From Candidatus Peribacteria bacterium RIFOXYB1_FULL_54_35 (GTDB taxonomy: Bacteria > Patescibacteriota > Gracilibacteria > Peribacterales > Peribacteraceae), in contig MFYJ01000012.1 in NCBI GenBank assembly GCA_001787755.1, forward strand, positions 1-64,000: DNA of 64,000 nucleotides, in the 5' to 3' direction. Every line of letters starts with the position of its first letter. The first letter of the stretch is position 1. The notes under the pieces are model-generated. The model worked only from the letters and a program-made list of their open reading frames with translations, did no database searches and had not been told where the DNA came from. Positions 24,783 through 34,426 of the stretch are shown here, piece after piece. The translations under genes were made by a program, and so were the position numbers.

Positions 24783-27203
24783 CTACTGCTTCAATCCAAT
24801 CCCAAAGAGCTCACGGCGTTCTGCCAGCGGAGTTGTGCAGATCCTCCGCACAAACCAGCGTGTGACAGTGATTGCGGTGAACATGGAGAGCAGGACACCT
24901 ATCCCCAGGGTAATGGCAAATCCACGGACGATGGAAGTGCCAATAGTGAAGAGGATGGCGCAGGTGATGATCGTAGAGACGTTGCTATCCCGTATGCTCG
25001 GCCATGCGCGCTTGAACCCTACTTCAGTGGCGGTACTGAGCATTTTCCCCTTCCTCAGTTCTTCTTTCATTCGTTCGAAAATGAGCACGTTCGCGTCCAC
25101 TGCCATGCCTATGCTCAGGATAATACCGGCCATGCCGGCGAGTGTGAGCACAATGTATTGGCCGGAGAAAAGGAAGAGAGGCAATTTCAGCATTGCGAAG
25201 AAGATGCCTGCGTAGATGATGAGTGCCAGGTCTGCCATGAGGCCGAGCAGGCGGTAGATGAGAATCATATAGAGCATCAGAATGATGATGCCGACGAGCG
25301 CAGCCTGGAGGGAAGTCCGGAGCGCATCGGCACCCAGAGTCGCCTCGATCGTCCTCTGACCGGAGAGGTAAATAGGAGCGGGGATAGCACCAGTATTTAA
25401 ATCCTGTGCAAGCATCTTGGCGTCTTCAAAGTTCTGCATGCCTGTGATAATGGCGTTTCCCCCGGTGATTTCCGTCTGCACTGTGGGGGCGGAAACCAGC
25501 TGTCCTCCCACAAAAATGGCGATGCGCTTATCAATGTTGCGTGCAGTGAGTTCCTGGAAGAGCCTCCCCCCTTCGTCATCGAAGGAGATCTGCACGACGG
25601 GGATGTTCGTGACAGGATCAAGAGTGACGGTGGCAGTCCGAAAATGCTTGCCGTCGAGCGGCGTGTCTTTCCATCCTGTCGGGCGGAGGGAGAAGAAGAG
25701 GCTGCGGATGAACACCATCTCTTCTGTGCTCCTCACATCTCCCTGCTGCAGGCGGGTCAGCAGCTCCTCTGTGCGTGCGGGGGCTTCTGCACCGCTTACA
25801 GCCAATTCTTCAAAAGAGGCGTGGTCAGGACTTTTGGTCGGTGCACTGTCTGCACGGATGATATGGAAGCCGAAAGCGGTTTCCACCGGTTCGCTCAATT
25901 CACCTTTCGCAAGCTTGAACGCCGCTTCTGAGAAGGCGGGTACCATTTTGTTGCGGTCAAATTTTCCGAGTGTTCCGCCCTGTGCCGCCGAAGGACCGTC
26001 GGAGAATTCGTGTGCGAGAGTTTCGAAGCTCTCCCCGTTCTCTATTCTCCTCCGGATATCCAGAGCAAGGGAGAGCGCCTCCTCACGGGAACGGGTGACA
26101 GAGGGATCAGCGGATGTCGCACCCTGGTATGCAACGAGGATATGGCTTGCTTCCATTTCTTCCAGGCCGGAGGTGATGTTCCCCAGGAAGAGAATGCGTG
26201 CGCTTCCGTCCTCCAGCGCAATGGTGCGGAGTTCACCCGTCTGCATGCTGCCGAGCACTGCGGCCACGGCAGCAGGTACTTTGTTCAGAGCCTGATCTTC
26301 ATAGCTTGTGTGGCTGACGTTCTCTTCCTGTGCTTCGAGGAGTGCGAAGGCGGTGTCTGCTTCCTGCACCACGCGTCCGGTTTGTGTCCGTTCGCGTGTC
26401 ACTTGTGAGAGGAAGATGCCCGGTACGTCATCCTCAGCAATATTGCCCTCAGGATCGCTCTGACGAACAGTGAGCATGCCGTCATTCTCGTAGATTCTCT
26501 CGTCGGCAGATTTTCCCCAGAGGTTTTCCATTCCCTTGGGAAGCGTGTCTTTGAAGTATGTCCCTTCCGGGATGTACGCCATACCCAGGTCATCGCTGAG
26601 GTCCTCAGACACAACATGGAGCGTTTCGCCACTCTCTGTCATTCTGCGGAGTGCGTAGCTCACTTTGTTCCGGACGGTTGCCTCGTACTCTGCAGTTGCT
26701 TCCGTGAATTCCTCTTTGAATTCGAGCTTGATGGTTTTTCCGACAATTTCGATGCATGCCTGCGTGTCGACGACTCCAGGGCATTCCACAAGAAGGTGCT
26801 TCTCGTTCCCGATGAAGGAGGGGGTGATCACTGCTTCGCTCACGCCGAGTGCGTTGATTCTCCTCTCAAGGACGGTGCGGATGGCTTCGACGACAGTGCG
26901 CTGCTGCTCTTCAATGTTCTGCTTCTGCACCTGGAGAATGGAGATGGCATCGAGGGATGCGTTGCGCTGTTCCATCTCCGCGATTTCTTTCTCAAGATCA
27001 GCCATTTGCTGGTTCATTTCCTGCTCGGAAATGCGGAAATCAAGCTGCGTGCCGCCTGCGAGGTCCAGCCCGAAGTGCAGGCTCGCGTCCCGCAGGAATC
27101 GCGGCGCCCACTGTTTCGCACTCTGCGGGAGTGCCACGATGATGATGAGCGCTGCAACAATGCAGGTAAGGACCGGCCACGTGTACGGCTTTTTTGTTGC
27201 CAT
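24783..27203 (-). CDS. secD: Protein translocase subunit SecD with embedded parvulin PPIase domain
   Basis: FGLDLAGGTQLDF, LERRINALGVSEAV, GMAVDANVLIFERMKEE SecD motifs; ASHILV...GGTLGKFDRNKMVPAFSEAAFKLAKGELSEPVETAFGFHIIR parvulin. Confidence 0.93.
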   Translation of the reverse strand: MATKKPYTWPVLTCIVAALIIIVALPQSAKQWAPRFLRDASLHFGLDLAGGTQLDFRISEQEMNQQMADLEKEIAEMEQRNASLDAISILQVQKQNIEEQQRTVVEAIRTVLERRINALGVSEAVITPSFIGNEKHLLVECPGVVDTQACIEIVGKTIKLEFKEEFTEATAEYEATVRNKVSYALRRMTESGETLHVVSEDLSDDLGMAYIPEGTYFKDTLPKGMENLWGKSADERIYENDGMLTVRQSDPEGNIAEDDVPGIFLSQVTRERTQTGRVVQEADTAFALLEAQEENVSHTSYEDQALNKVPAAVAAVLGSMQTGELRTIALEDGSARILFLGNITSGLEEMEASHILVAYQGATSADPSVTRSREEALSLALDIRRRIENGESFETLAHEFSDGPSAAQGGTLGKFDRNKMVPAFSEAAFKLAKGELSEPVETAFGFHIIRADSAPTKSPDHASFEELAVSGAEAPARTEELLTRLQQGDVRSTEEMVFIRSLFFSLRPTGWKDTPLDGKHFRTATVTLDPVTNIPVVQISFDDEGGRLFQELTARNIDKRIAIFVGGQLVSAPTVQTEITGGNAIITGMQNFEDAKMLAQDLNTGAIPAPIYLSGQRTIEATLGADALRTSLQAALVGIIILMLYMILIYRLLGLMADLALIIYAGIFFAMLKLPLFLFSGQYIVLTLAGMAGIILSIGMAVDANVLIFERMKEELRKGKMLSTATEVGFKRAWPSIRDSNVSTIITCAILFTIGTSIVRGFAITLGIGVLLSMFTAITVTRWFVRRICTTPLAERRELFGIGLKQ

Positions 27204-27209
27204 GAGGAG

Positions 27210-27872
27210 TTACGGAACGGGTGTGAATGTCACATGGATGCCGACATTCACGTCATCCGCAAACACGTTTGCTAGCTGAACGCTCGGGATGTCGGTAATC
27301 ACAATATCGTCTTTCAGCTCATCCGTATCGACAAGCAGCTTCGAAACGAGCTGGTTGCGCACGAAAATACCGATGGACTTTCCCTTATTCTCTCTGAAGA
27401 GCTGGGCCATTTTCTCCCTTCCTTCCTCGGAGAATGTGATTGTTACCCGGCCCCTGCCTCCCGGTTCTTCACTTGCTTTCAGCCATTGGATGTGTGTGTG
27501 GCTGATACCGGTTTTCTTAAAACCGCCGTGTCCCTCTACAACCTGGTCTGCCTCTTCCACGGGCGCCTCCTTCATGATCTGCAAGTCGAAGGGAGTGGTA
27601 ATCAAATCTGTGAGTACATCCAAGGCGGGTTTCTCTGCTGCTTCCACATATATTCTGTTTTCTTCACCCGATGGCTGGATGTCGAGATCGATCACCTCTT
27701 CTCCCAGGTCGGCCATGCGCCTCTCTATCATGCGCATGCTCGCGGAAAGCAGGGCACTGCTTTGCTCTTCATCTTCGGTGTCCAGTTGTATGTCATACTT
27801 CATCGATGCATTACCGCAGGCGGTGAGCAGCGGCAGGAGCGCCAGGGAGAGGAAGAGGCATCGCACACGCAT
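27210..27872 (-). CDS. Lipoprotein resembling the SecD periplasmic head domain
   Basis: Lipobox LLTAC; IGIFVRNQLVSKLLVDTDELKDDIVITDI...DDVNVG aligns with SecD IAIFVGGQLVSAPTVQTEITGGNAIITGM...QDLNTG. Confidence 0.75.
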   Translation of the reverse strand: MRVRCLFLSLALLPLLTACGNASMKYDIQLDTEDEEQSSALLSASMRMIERRMADLGEEVIDLDIQPSGEENRIYVEAAEKPALDVLTDLITTPFDLQIMKEAPVEEADQVVEGHGGFKKTGISHTHIQWLKASEEPGGRGRVTITFSEEGREKMAQLFRENKGKSIGIFVRNQLVSKLLVDTDELKDDIVITDIPSVQLANVFADDVNVGIHVTFTPVP

Positions 27873-27988
27873 ATGTCCGCAGGAAGAGGCAACAACAGGG
27901 GTTTCTGTGCCTTTACTTGGCTGAAGAGGTGAGATCATTCTGACCGAGTGTAGGGAAGCTGTGCCCCCTGTGCAATCAGGAGATGCTG

Positions 27989-28945
27989 TTAGTTTTGTGT
28001 CAATGATGTGCCTGCACGGAGCATCTTTCCAGTGAGGTCCACACCCTTCAGCGTACAGTGATTGTCGATAATGCAATCCTGCAGGACGCAGTCTTCTATG
28101 GTGCAGTTCTCAAAGAGAACAACATTGTGCAGGTCGCAGTCTTTCACATGCGTATTTTTCCCTATGACAACTGCACCGTGGCATTGTGTTCTCTCAAGAC
28201 TCGCTGTCCCCTCTATGAGTACTCTCTCTCCTACGAGGGCTTTGGTGGCTTCCAGGTAGGCTTCGAACGAACCGATGTCGAACCAGGGTTCTTCAAACGT
28301 GAAGCAGTCCACTGGTTTTCCCTGTCTGAGGAATTCCTCAAATATGCTGCCAACATTATCCGGGTGGTGTCTGGCATGGTCCACGAGCAGAGGAATGGTG
28401 GAAGCAGGCAGGAGGGAGCAGCCGGTACTGACAAGTGATGTTCTGGGTTCGGGTGGCTTTTCCTCGAATGCCTGGATGGTTCTGCCGTCCTTGCCGAGGA
28501 TGACTGTCCCGAACGCTTTTGCCGCCTCTCTGTTGCCGAGGTCATGGGCGGCCAGCATGGCAGTTCCAGGCCTTGCCGCCCTGAGGAATTCCTGCATATT
28601 GAAACCGCAGTAGTTGTCTCCTGTGAGGAGGAGAATGTCCTCATCGATGTTCCGCTGTGCAACCCACTGCGCCACTGCGCCGAGTGCCCCAAGCTTCTGG
28701 TCATCGTGTGCGGTGTCTTCTACCACTATGGCGATATCACTGCGTTGCTGTTCCTTTTTCCATTGAGTAAATCCTTCTGCGAGAGCGGCGTTCGTACTCA
28801 CAGTTATCGGGGAATCTGCCGGTGTGTTGAGGACGAGGTGTGAGAGAATGGGTTTACCGGCAAGCGGGAGCAGAGGTTTTGCCCTCTTCTCCGTGAGTGG
28901 CCAGAGGCGGGTGGCAAATCCGCCGGCGAGGATGAAAGTTTGCAT
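27989..28945 (-). CDS. NDP-sugar pyrophosphorylase (glucose/mannose-1-phosphate nucleotidyltransferase-like)
   Basis: FILAGGFATRLWPLTEKRAKPLLPLAGKP signature; C-terminal left-handed beta-helix-like repeats. Confidence 0.9.
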   Translation of the reverse strand: MQTFILAGGFATRLWPLTEKRAKPLLPLAGKPILSHLVLNTPADSPITVSTNAALAEGFTQWKKEQQRSDIAIVVEDTAHDDQKLGALGAVAQWVAQRNIDEDILLLTGDNYCGFNMQEFLRAARPGTAMLAAHDLGNREAAKAFGTVILGKDGRTIQAFEEKPPEPRTSLVSTGCSLLPASTIPLLVDHARHHPDNVGSIFEEFLRQGKPVDCFTFEEPWFDIGSFEAYLEATKALVGERVLIEGTASLERTQCHGAVVIGKNTHVKDCDLHNVVLFENCTIEDCVLQDCIIDNHCTLKGVDLTGKMLRAGTSLTQN

Positions 28946-28974
28946 GCTTTGACCCTTGGGATTTGGAGATTGTG

Positions 28975-29090
28975 ACGTTACTCTAGCAAAAGAAACAGAA
29001 GAATCGGAGGAAACAGAGGAGTTAGAGGGATTTCTTTCCTTTGAAGACTTTCCTCTGACTCTTCTGCTTCTTTTATTTCCTCTGCTTCCC
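28975..29090. repeat. Low-complexity purine/pyrimidine hairpin
   Basis: aaaagaaacagaagaatcggagga versus reverse complement aaaagaagcagaagagtcagagga; right arm ends at the base before a stop codon (29091). Confidence 0.85.
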
Positions 29091-29894
29091 TCAGCGGAAG
29101 AACCATGTCCACCAGTGCTCCTTCGGGCTCACAATGGTCACAGGCTGTCCCTCGAGGGTGTCTACCCGTTCATCCCGTTCCACGATTCCGAGAACAGAGG
29201 GGAGCAGGAGGTAGGTGCAGCCGCGCTTCCGGCATGCACTCAGGAGATTCAGTGACTGTTCAAGATCGCTGCACTGTATGAGGTGGGTAATGTGCTCCTG
29301 CTCGAGTACATCTTCCAGCTTGTTCAGTTTGCCGCGGACCGGAACACCATGGACTTCCCCGTCTTTCACGCCGCGCCCGTCGAGAATGGCGACGGGCTTT
29401 AAGGGGTGATTGCTTCTGTTGAGGCGCTCAATGAGTCTTCCGGATTCCCGTGTTACTCCCACAATGAGCGTCGGGAAAACAGCCGGATTCTTCCGCAGAA
29501 TCCTGCGCATGATTGCGGAGTATCCGCAGTGCCATCCCCACACAACTGCAGCACTGAAGACAAATGCCATCATGAGGAGCATGCGACTGAAGAACTGTGC
29601 ATACTGAAAGTAGTAGGTGAGTGTGAAGAGCGCGACTCCCACCAGAGCGGAGTACGTGATGTACGCTGCGTTCCGAGGCGTAGCCTGGGAACGCGTGAGC
29701 GCGAAGGTTCGTGTGGTCGCGAGAACCAGGAGCCACACGGGAGCCACTATCACTGTGATGTTGATGAATTTGTCGAACGGAAAATCAGAGGAAAAAATCC
29801 ATCCGACACGCAGAAAGTATGCGAGTGCGTACGTTCCGACGAACAGGAGGAGATCACTCAGGAGCCAGAGAATCATCAGGATGCGGTAGCGCAT
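29091..29894 (-). CDS. Polyprenyl glycosylphosphotransferase-like N-terminal half (TM + CoA-binding-like domain, no catalytic domain)
   Basis: Four TM helices then LIVGVTRESGRLIERLNRSNHPLKPVAILDGRGVKDGEVHGVPVRGKL. Confidence 0.7.
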   Translation of the reverse strand: MRYRILMILWLLSDLLLFVGTYALAYFLRVGWIFSSDFPFDKFINITVIVAPVWLLVLATTRTFALTRSQATPRNAAYITYSALVGVALFTLTYYFQYAQFFSRMLLMMAFVFSAAVVWGWHCGYSAIMRRILRKNPAVFPTLIVGVTRESGRLIERLNRSNHPLKPVAILDGRGVKDGEVHGVPVRGKLNKLEDVLEQEHITHLIQCSDLEQSLNLLSACRKRGCTYLLLPSVLGIVERDERVDTLEGQPVTIVSPKEHWWTWFFR

Positions 29895-29944
29895 ATCTCT
29901 TATTATTCAGTATCTGCCCTTCATTTTCCATCCACTGCCGGCTC

Positions 29945-30901
29945 CTATCTCCGTGCAACGAGCTCTGTAGGCGGTTTCCAATCGTAGGAGAGTTTTGTGA
30001 TGTCCCAGGGAATAGCGCCATCCCATCGCGTGTTGCTCTTCGCTACTTTCGGCAGATCGGGCAGATGCTCCTGAAACCACTGGTACTTTGCGGCAAGCGC
30101 ATCGTTCTCCGCTGCCCGGCGGGCAAACACTTCGCGATGGAGTACATAGTACACAAAACTCTCGGCGAAATCCTCGAACATGTCCCAGGAGGCGTAGCCG
30201 GAAACAAAGTCCTCTTCTGTTGTTCCCCGGTTGTGTGCCTGTGAGTTCATCCATGAGATCTGGTAGAAACTTACACTTGGATCGTCTTTCCAAATCTGCT
30301 CATCTTTGTCCATGTATGGTGTGGAACCTGCAACGGCTGTTCCCTGGAAGCACCCAAGGTCTGTCAGGTGTCCAAGCTCATGAAAGAAGAGGGCGCGGAA
30401 CTCCTCATCAGGTACCGATCCTGTGAGAATGATTGTTGATTTTCCTCCCAGTCCCCTGTGCTGGGGATTGTCGTAGCGCACGTAGAAATTTTTCAGGAAT
30501 GCCTGGCAGTGGCCGGGAATAATGCGGAATGCCTGGTCAGCAATGACGCGATGCTCAGGTTCGATGTCCTGCTTATCGAAAATGGGGTTCAGCGTCGCTA
30601 CACGGGGAGAGGGGGTGGCAGTCGGTGTGCTGCGCGCCTGCGCTTTCGTGCGCCGGTATGCTGCTATCTCGTACTGTCTCTTCATCTCCCGTGTCATGCT
30701 GCCATGCACGCGTTCTCCTTCGACTGTGGAGGTAGTTTGTGCCTTGGTTTCTGTGTGTGTGCTCTCCAGGGAGGCAATCCAGGCCTGCTCAGTACTTGCA
30801 CTCTGCGGGGAGTATGGTACGCTCTGGTGCAGAAGCACATCGAGATTTGTGCTACTGCTGAGCAGTACGAAACCGGAGAGGAGAAGCAGGGTTTCTCGCA
30901 T
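29945..30901 (-). CDS. Secreted putative zinc metallopeptidase
   Basis: Signal-like N-terminus; FFHELGHLTDLG (HExxH) and downstream EDFAESFVYYVLH. Confidence 0.7.
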   Translation of the reverse strand: MRETLLLLSGFVLLSSSTNLDVLLHQSVPYSPQSASTEQAWIASLESTHTETKAQTTSTVEGERVHGSMTREMKRQYEIAAYRRTKAQARSTPTATPSPRVATLNPIFDKQDIEPEHRVIADQAFRIIPGHCQAFLKNFYVRYDNPQHRGLGGKSTIILTGSVPDEEFRALFFHELGHLTDLGCFQGTAVAGSTPYMDKDEQIWKDDPSVSFYQISWMNSQAHNRGTTEEDFVSGYASWDMFEDFAESFVYYVLHREVFARRAAENDALAAKYQWFQEHLPDLPKVAKSNTRWDGAIPWDITKLSYDWKPPTELVARR

Positions 30902-30942
30902 GTGGGTGCAAAAGGTGCAATTTATACTATAATTTCCTATTA

Positions 30943-32394
30943 ATGTCAACAGCAGAAAGCCAGTCTGTCCATACAGGGCAGCAGCATACGGTGACTATTG
31001 AGAAGCTCACGCACGGAGGGGCTGGGTTAGCCCATATAGACGGTTTGGCGGTATTTGTGCCTGGAACCATCCCCGGTCAGAAGGTGGAGATTACGCTCAC
31101 GAAGAGGAAGGAGCAGTACTGCGAAGCAAAGCTGCTCCGCGTGCTCAAGAAGTCCAAAGACGAGGTACAGCCCCGCTGCAGCCACTGCCATGACTGTGGG
31201 GGCTGCACCTGGCAGAACCTTCCGTATGACAAGCAGATCAATTACAAGGAGGAGATCGTCCGGGAGACTCTGGAGCATCTCACTCCTGTGGAAGAGAGTG
31301 TGCGCACCAAACTTCCGGGGCGCGTGCTCAAGATTATCCCGAGCCCGCAGGTGTTCCACTACAGAAACAAGCTGGAGCTGAGCTTTGGGTTTGAGCATAT
31401 GCGTACAGAGCAGAAGGAAGGCAGACGCATCTACTTCGATGAGAATCCATCCATCGGTTTCCATCAGCCCGGGCAGTGGTCCACTGTGTTACCGATTACC
31501 GAGTGTCATCTGTACGATGAGCAGATTTCCTCTCTCCTCTCCGATGTCCGCCGCTTCATGGCGGATGTAAAGTTGCCAGTCTATAACCCCAAGACGCACA
31601 AGGGCATGCTCCGTACTCTGCTACTGCGCAGGGGAGTGCAGACCGGCGAGCAGATGATTGCTTTCGTTGTGAAAGCCCGGAAGAAAGAGCTGGAGCCGCT
31701 CTTCCAGCACTTCATGCGCTTCGGAGGCCGCTCGGGGCTCCAGTCGCTTCTCGTCATAGAGAACCTTGGCCAGAATGAGAAACCGGAGAATCCCAAGATG
31801 TACCCGCTCGTCGGTGGTACCAGTATTAAAGAGCGTCTCTTCGATCTTATCTTTGAAATCTCCCCATTCTCTTTTTTCCAGACGAATACCCTTGCCGCAG
31901 AGAAGCTCTACCAGGCCATTGCCGAGGGAGCAGATCTCTCCCGCAGGGACATAGTGCTCGATGTGTACTGCGGGATGGGTGCCATTGGCCAGTATCTCTC
32001 CCGTTTCTGCGAGAAGGTTGTCGGCGTGGAGAGCCATCCTGCTGCAGTGGAAGATGCCCTGCGCAGTGCTGGGAAGAACCGCATAGGCAATATCAGCTTC
32101 TACAAGGGGCGCGCGGAGCAGGTGCTCAACCAGCAACTGAAACCCGGAGGAAAGTATGCTTTTTCAACAATTATTCTCGATCCTCCGCGTGCGGGATTGC
32201 ATCCTCAGGCGCGTGAAGCAGTGGTGGCGCATGCGCCGGAGAAAATTGTCTATGTTTCCTGCAATACTGCGACGTTCGTGCGCGACCTCGCGGAATTCCT
32301 CAAAGAAGGATATGAACTGCGTACCGTGCAGCCGGTGGACATGTTCCCGCACACGGCGCACATAGAAACGGTCTCCGTTCTGCAGAAGAAATAA
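30943..32394 (+). CDS. 23S rRNA (uracil-5-)-methyltransferase, RlmD/RumA family
   Basis: TRAM domain; CSHCHDCGGCTWQ Fe-S cysteines; DVYCGMGAIGQYLS; DPPRAGL; VSCNTATFVRDL. Confidence 0.93.
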   Translation: MSTAESQSVHTGQQHTVTIEKLTHGGAGLAHIDGLAVFVPGTIPGQKVEITLTKRKEQYCEAKLLRVLKKSKDEVQPRCSHCHDCGGCTWQNLPYDKQINYKEEIVRETLEHLTPVEESVRTKLPGRVLKIIPSPQVFHYRNKLELSFGFEHMRTEQKEGRRIYFDENPSIGFHQPGQWSTVLPITECHLYDEQISSLLSDVRRFMADVKLPVYNPKTHKGMLRTLLLRRGVQTGEQMIAFVVKARKKELEPLFQHFMRFGGRSGLQSLLVIENLGQNEKPENPKMYPLVGGTSIKERLFDLIFEISPFSFFQTNTLAAEKLYQAIAEGADLSRRDIVLDVYCGMGAIGQYLSRFCEKVVGVESHPAAVEDALRSAGKNRIGNISFYKGRAEQVLNQQLKPGGKYAFSTIILDPPRAGLHPQAREAVVAHAPEKIVYVSCNTATFVRDLAEFLKEGYELRTVQPVDMFPHTAHIETVSVLQKK

Positions 32395-32858
32395 TGTTCA
32401 AGGTCACACTTCTCTGTGTTGGTCCCCTCAAATCCTCCTGGGCTGCAGGGGGGTGCAACCAGTACATGGATCGTGTACGCGGTGATCTTGCTTTGGAGGT
32501 GCTGGAACTCCCGGCGAGCAGGGAGAAAGATCCTGCACGTCAGTTACAGGAGGAGTCGTCGCGCATTCTGGAGGCGGTTGAAAAACGGTCAGGTGTGCTC
32601 TGGGTTCTTGATGAGCGGGGAAAGGGGATGACCTCAGAGGAATTTTCCTCCGTTCTCCAGAGGCATCGCGACGCAGGAGATGCAATCATCTTCATTCTTG
32701 GCGGAGCTTTCGGTTTGAGCGATGCAGTCCGGCGGCGGGCGGGGAAAATCCTCCGGCTGAGTGAGATGACACTGCCGCATGAGCTTTGCCGTGTGTTCTT
32801 CCTTGAGCAGCTCTACCGCGCGGTGCAGATACGGAAGAAGAGCAGGTATCATCACTAA
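32394..32858 (+). CDS. rlmH: 23S rRNA (pseudouridine1915-N3)-methyltransferase
   Basis: FILGGAFGLSDAVRRRA...LSEMTLPHELCRVFFLEQLYRA. Confidence 0.93.
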   Translation: MFKVTLLCVGPLKSSWAAGGCNQYMDRVRGDLALEVLELPASREKDPARQLQEESSRILEAVEKRSGVLWVLDERGKGMTSEEFSSVLQRHRDAGDAIIFILGGAFGLSDAVRRRAGKILRLSEMTLPHELCRVFFLEQLYRAVQIRKKSRYHH

Positions 32859-32882
32859 TACTCGCGAAAGAGGTTTTCGTAC

Positions 32883-34325
32883 CTATATGCTTCCCGGGGG
32901 AGTGGGAATAATCCGCAGCGTGTCGTAGGCGAGTTCCACGGAAGGTTCGGCATCGATGGCATCCATAATTTTCGTTGCCAGATCCGAGATAACTGTCCTC
33001 TGCAGACCGATGGGCACACTGAATCGCAAGGTGAACTCAAAGCCGCTCCCGATGATATTTTTGTACACTTTCATTCCTATCGGCTGGAGAGAAAGGTAGT
33101 ACATTCTCGTGCGTTTCGCCTGCTGCCGGACTTCTGCCTGGTAAAACTCTTCGGTCTCCTCCTTCAGAATATTGGTGATGATTTCCTCCGCCTTTTTCCT
33201 GTCACTTTCGAATGTGATGACGATGCGCATTTCTGCTTTCACGAAGTCGGAGGTTGAGTTGTGATTCACGACGGGAGAGGAGAGGACGAGCGCATTGGGG
33301 AGCGACACGCTCTTTCCCGTGTGTTCAAGGACAATGACATTCGGGTCGCCGGTCCCCACTTCAAGCAGCTTGAAGCGGAGCATGCCGATATCAATGACTT
33401 CTCCGGTGTGATTTTCAATAGTAATGCGATTCCCCACAATGAAAATGTTGCGCTGGACGATCATGATCCACCCCATGAAATCTTTCACAATGTCCTGGAG
33501 GGCGACAGCGATACCTGCACCGATGATAGCGAGCGAAGTAACTACGTTCGGGTGTTCTGTGAGAATGGAACTTAAGATGATCATTCCGGTGCAGATGTAC
33601 ACGAATGCCGTGAATGACTTCGTTACGACATATCTTTTGTTCGCATCGCTGATGCGGGAGAGCAGTTTCTTACGGGTGGTTCTCTCCGCAAGTACGACGA
33701 GGAAAATTGCCAGTCCGTAGGCGACGATCGAAAATATCCCCTGGAACTGGATCTGCCATTCTCTGGTACTGAGTTTTCTCAGCTTGTCTTTCTGGATAGG
33801 CAGAAGAGACTGCAGTACTGCGATGCGCTCCTCAATGACGGCGCGTTTCGCAAGGAGTTCACCGTGACTCTCTGTTGTCGCGAACGGGACTTTGGTGGCT
33901 CCGCTCTTGGTCTTTGGATCCAGGTATACCTTCTCTTCTTCTGTCTGCAGTAGATCCAGATCCACATCCCATTCGCTCAGTTGCTCTTCAATGGAGGAAA
34001 CAATTTTCTGCTGTCGTTCCTGGGAGCGGAGTATGTCTTCTGTCTGGCTGATGGGTTCTGCTTCTGCAGTAATGCCCAGAGTCGTACGAATATCTGCTTC
34101 GAGGAGTTTCCGGATGTCAGCACGTTCATCTTCGATACGCTTGTTGATCCACTCGTTCGACTGGTCCTGCAGCCATGCTTCATACAGGTGTGTGAGGGTG
34201 TTAATATCTACTGTGCTGTTTGCAGTCTGTGCAGCAGCCGGAGCTGCGTTCCCCAGGAGGAGCGTGCAGAGGAGGCATCCGAGAACAGCGAATCTTCTGT
34301 GCAAAGTCCGCATAGTATACTCCAA
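32883..34325 (-). CDS. MscS-family mechanosensitive channel
   Basis: Signal peptide, TM helices, AIIGAGIAVALQDIVKDFMGWIMIVQRNIFIVGNRITIENHTGEVIDI. Confidence 0.88.
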   Translation of the reverse strand: MEYTMRTLHRRFAVLGCLLCTLLLGNAAPAAAQTANSTVDINTLTHLYEAWLQDQSNEWINKRIEDERADIRKLLEADIRTTLGITAEAEPISQTEDILRSQERQQKIVSSIEEQLSEWDVDLDLLQTEEEKVYLDPKTKSGATKVPFATTESHGELLAKRAVIEERIAVLQSLLPIQKDKLRKLSTREWQIQFQGIFSIVAYGLAIFLVVLAERTTRKKLLSRISDANKRYVVTKSFTAFVYICTGMIILSSILTEHPNVVTSLAIIGAGIAVALQDIVKDFMGWIMIVQRNIFIVGNRITIENHTGEVIDIGMLRFKLLEVGTGDPNVIVLEHTGKSVSLPNALVLSSPVVNHNSTSDFVKAEMRIVITFESDRKKAEEIITNILKEETEEFYQAEVRQQAKRTRMYYLSLQPIGMKVYKNIIGSGFEFTLRFSVPIGLQRTVISDLATKIMDAIDAEPSVELAYDTLRIIPTPPGSI

Positions 34326-34426
34326 CTCTCTTTAGCGACGAATCTCTTCATGAAAAAATCCGTGGAAATTTTTCTCTTCCCCCGGTCAATGAGCTGTGTA
34401 GTGCGCTGTTGCGGCAGGGTATTCTT

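Noticed and set aside
25417-26295. 292-aa Ser-rich plus-strand ORF antisense to secD
   Set aside because: Antisense to well-supported SecD/parvulin coding sequence; Ser/Arg-rich shadow composition
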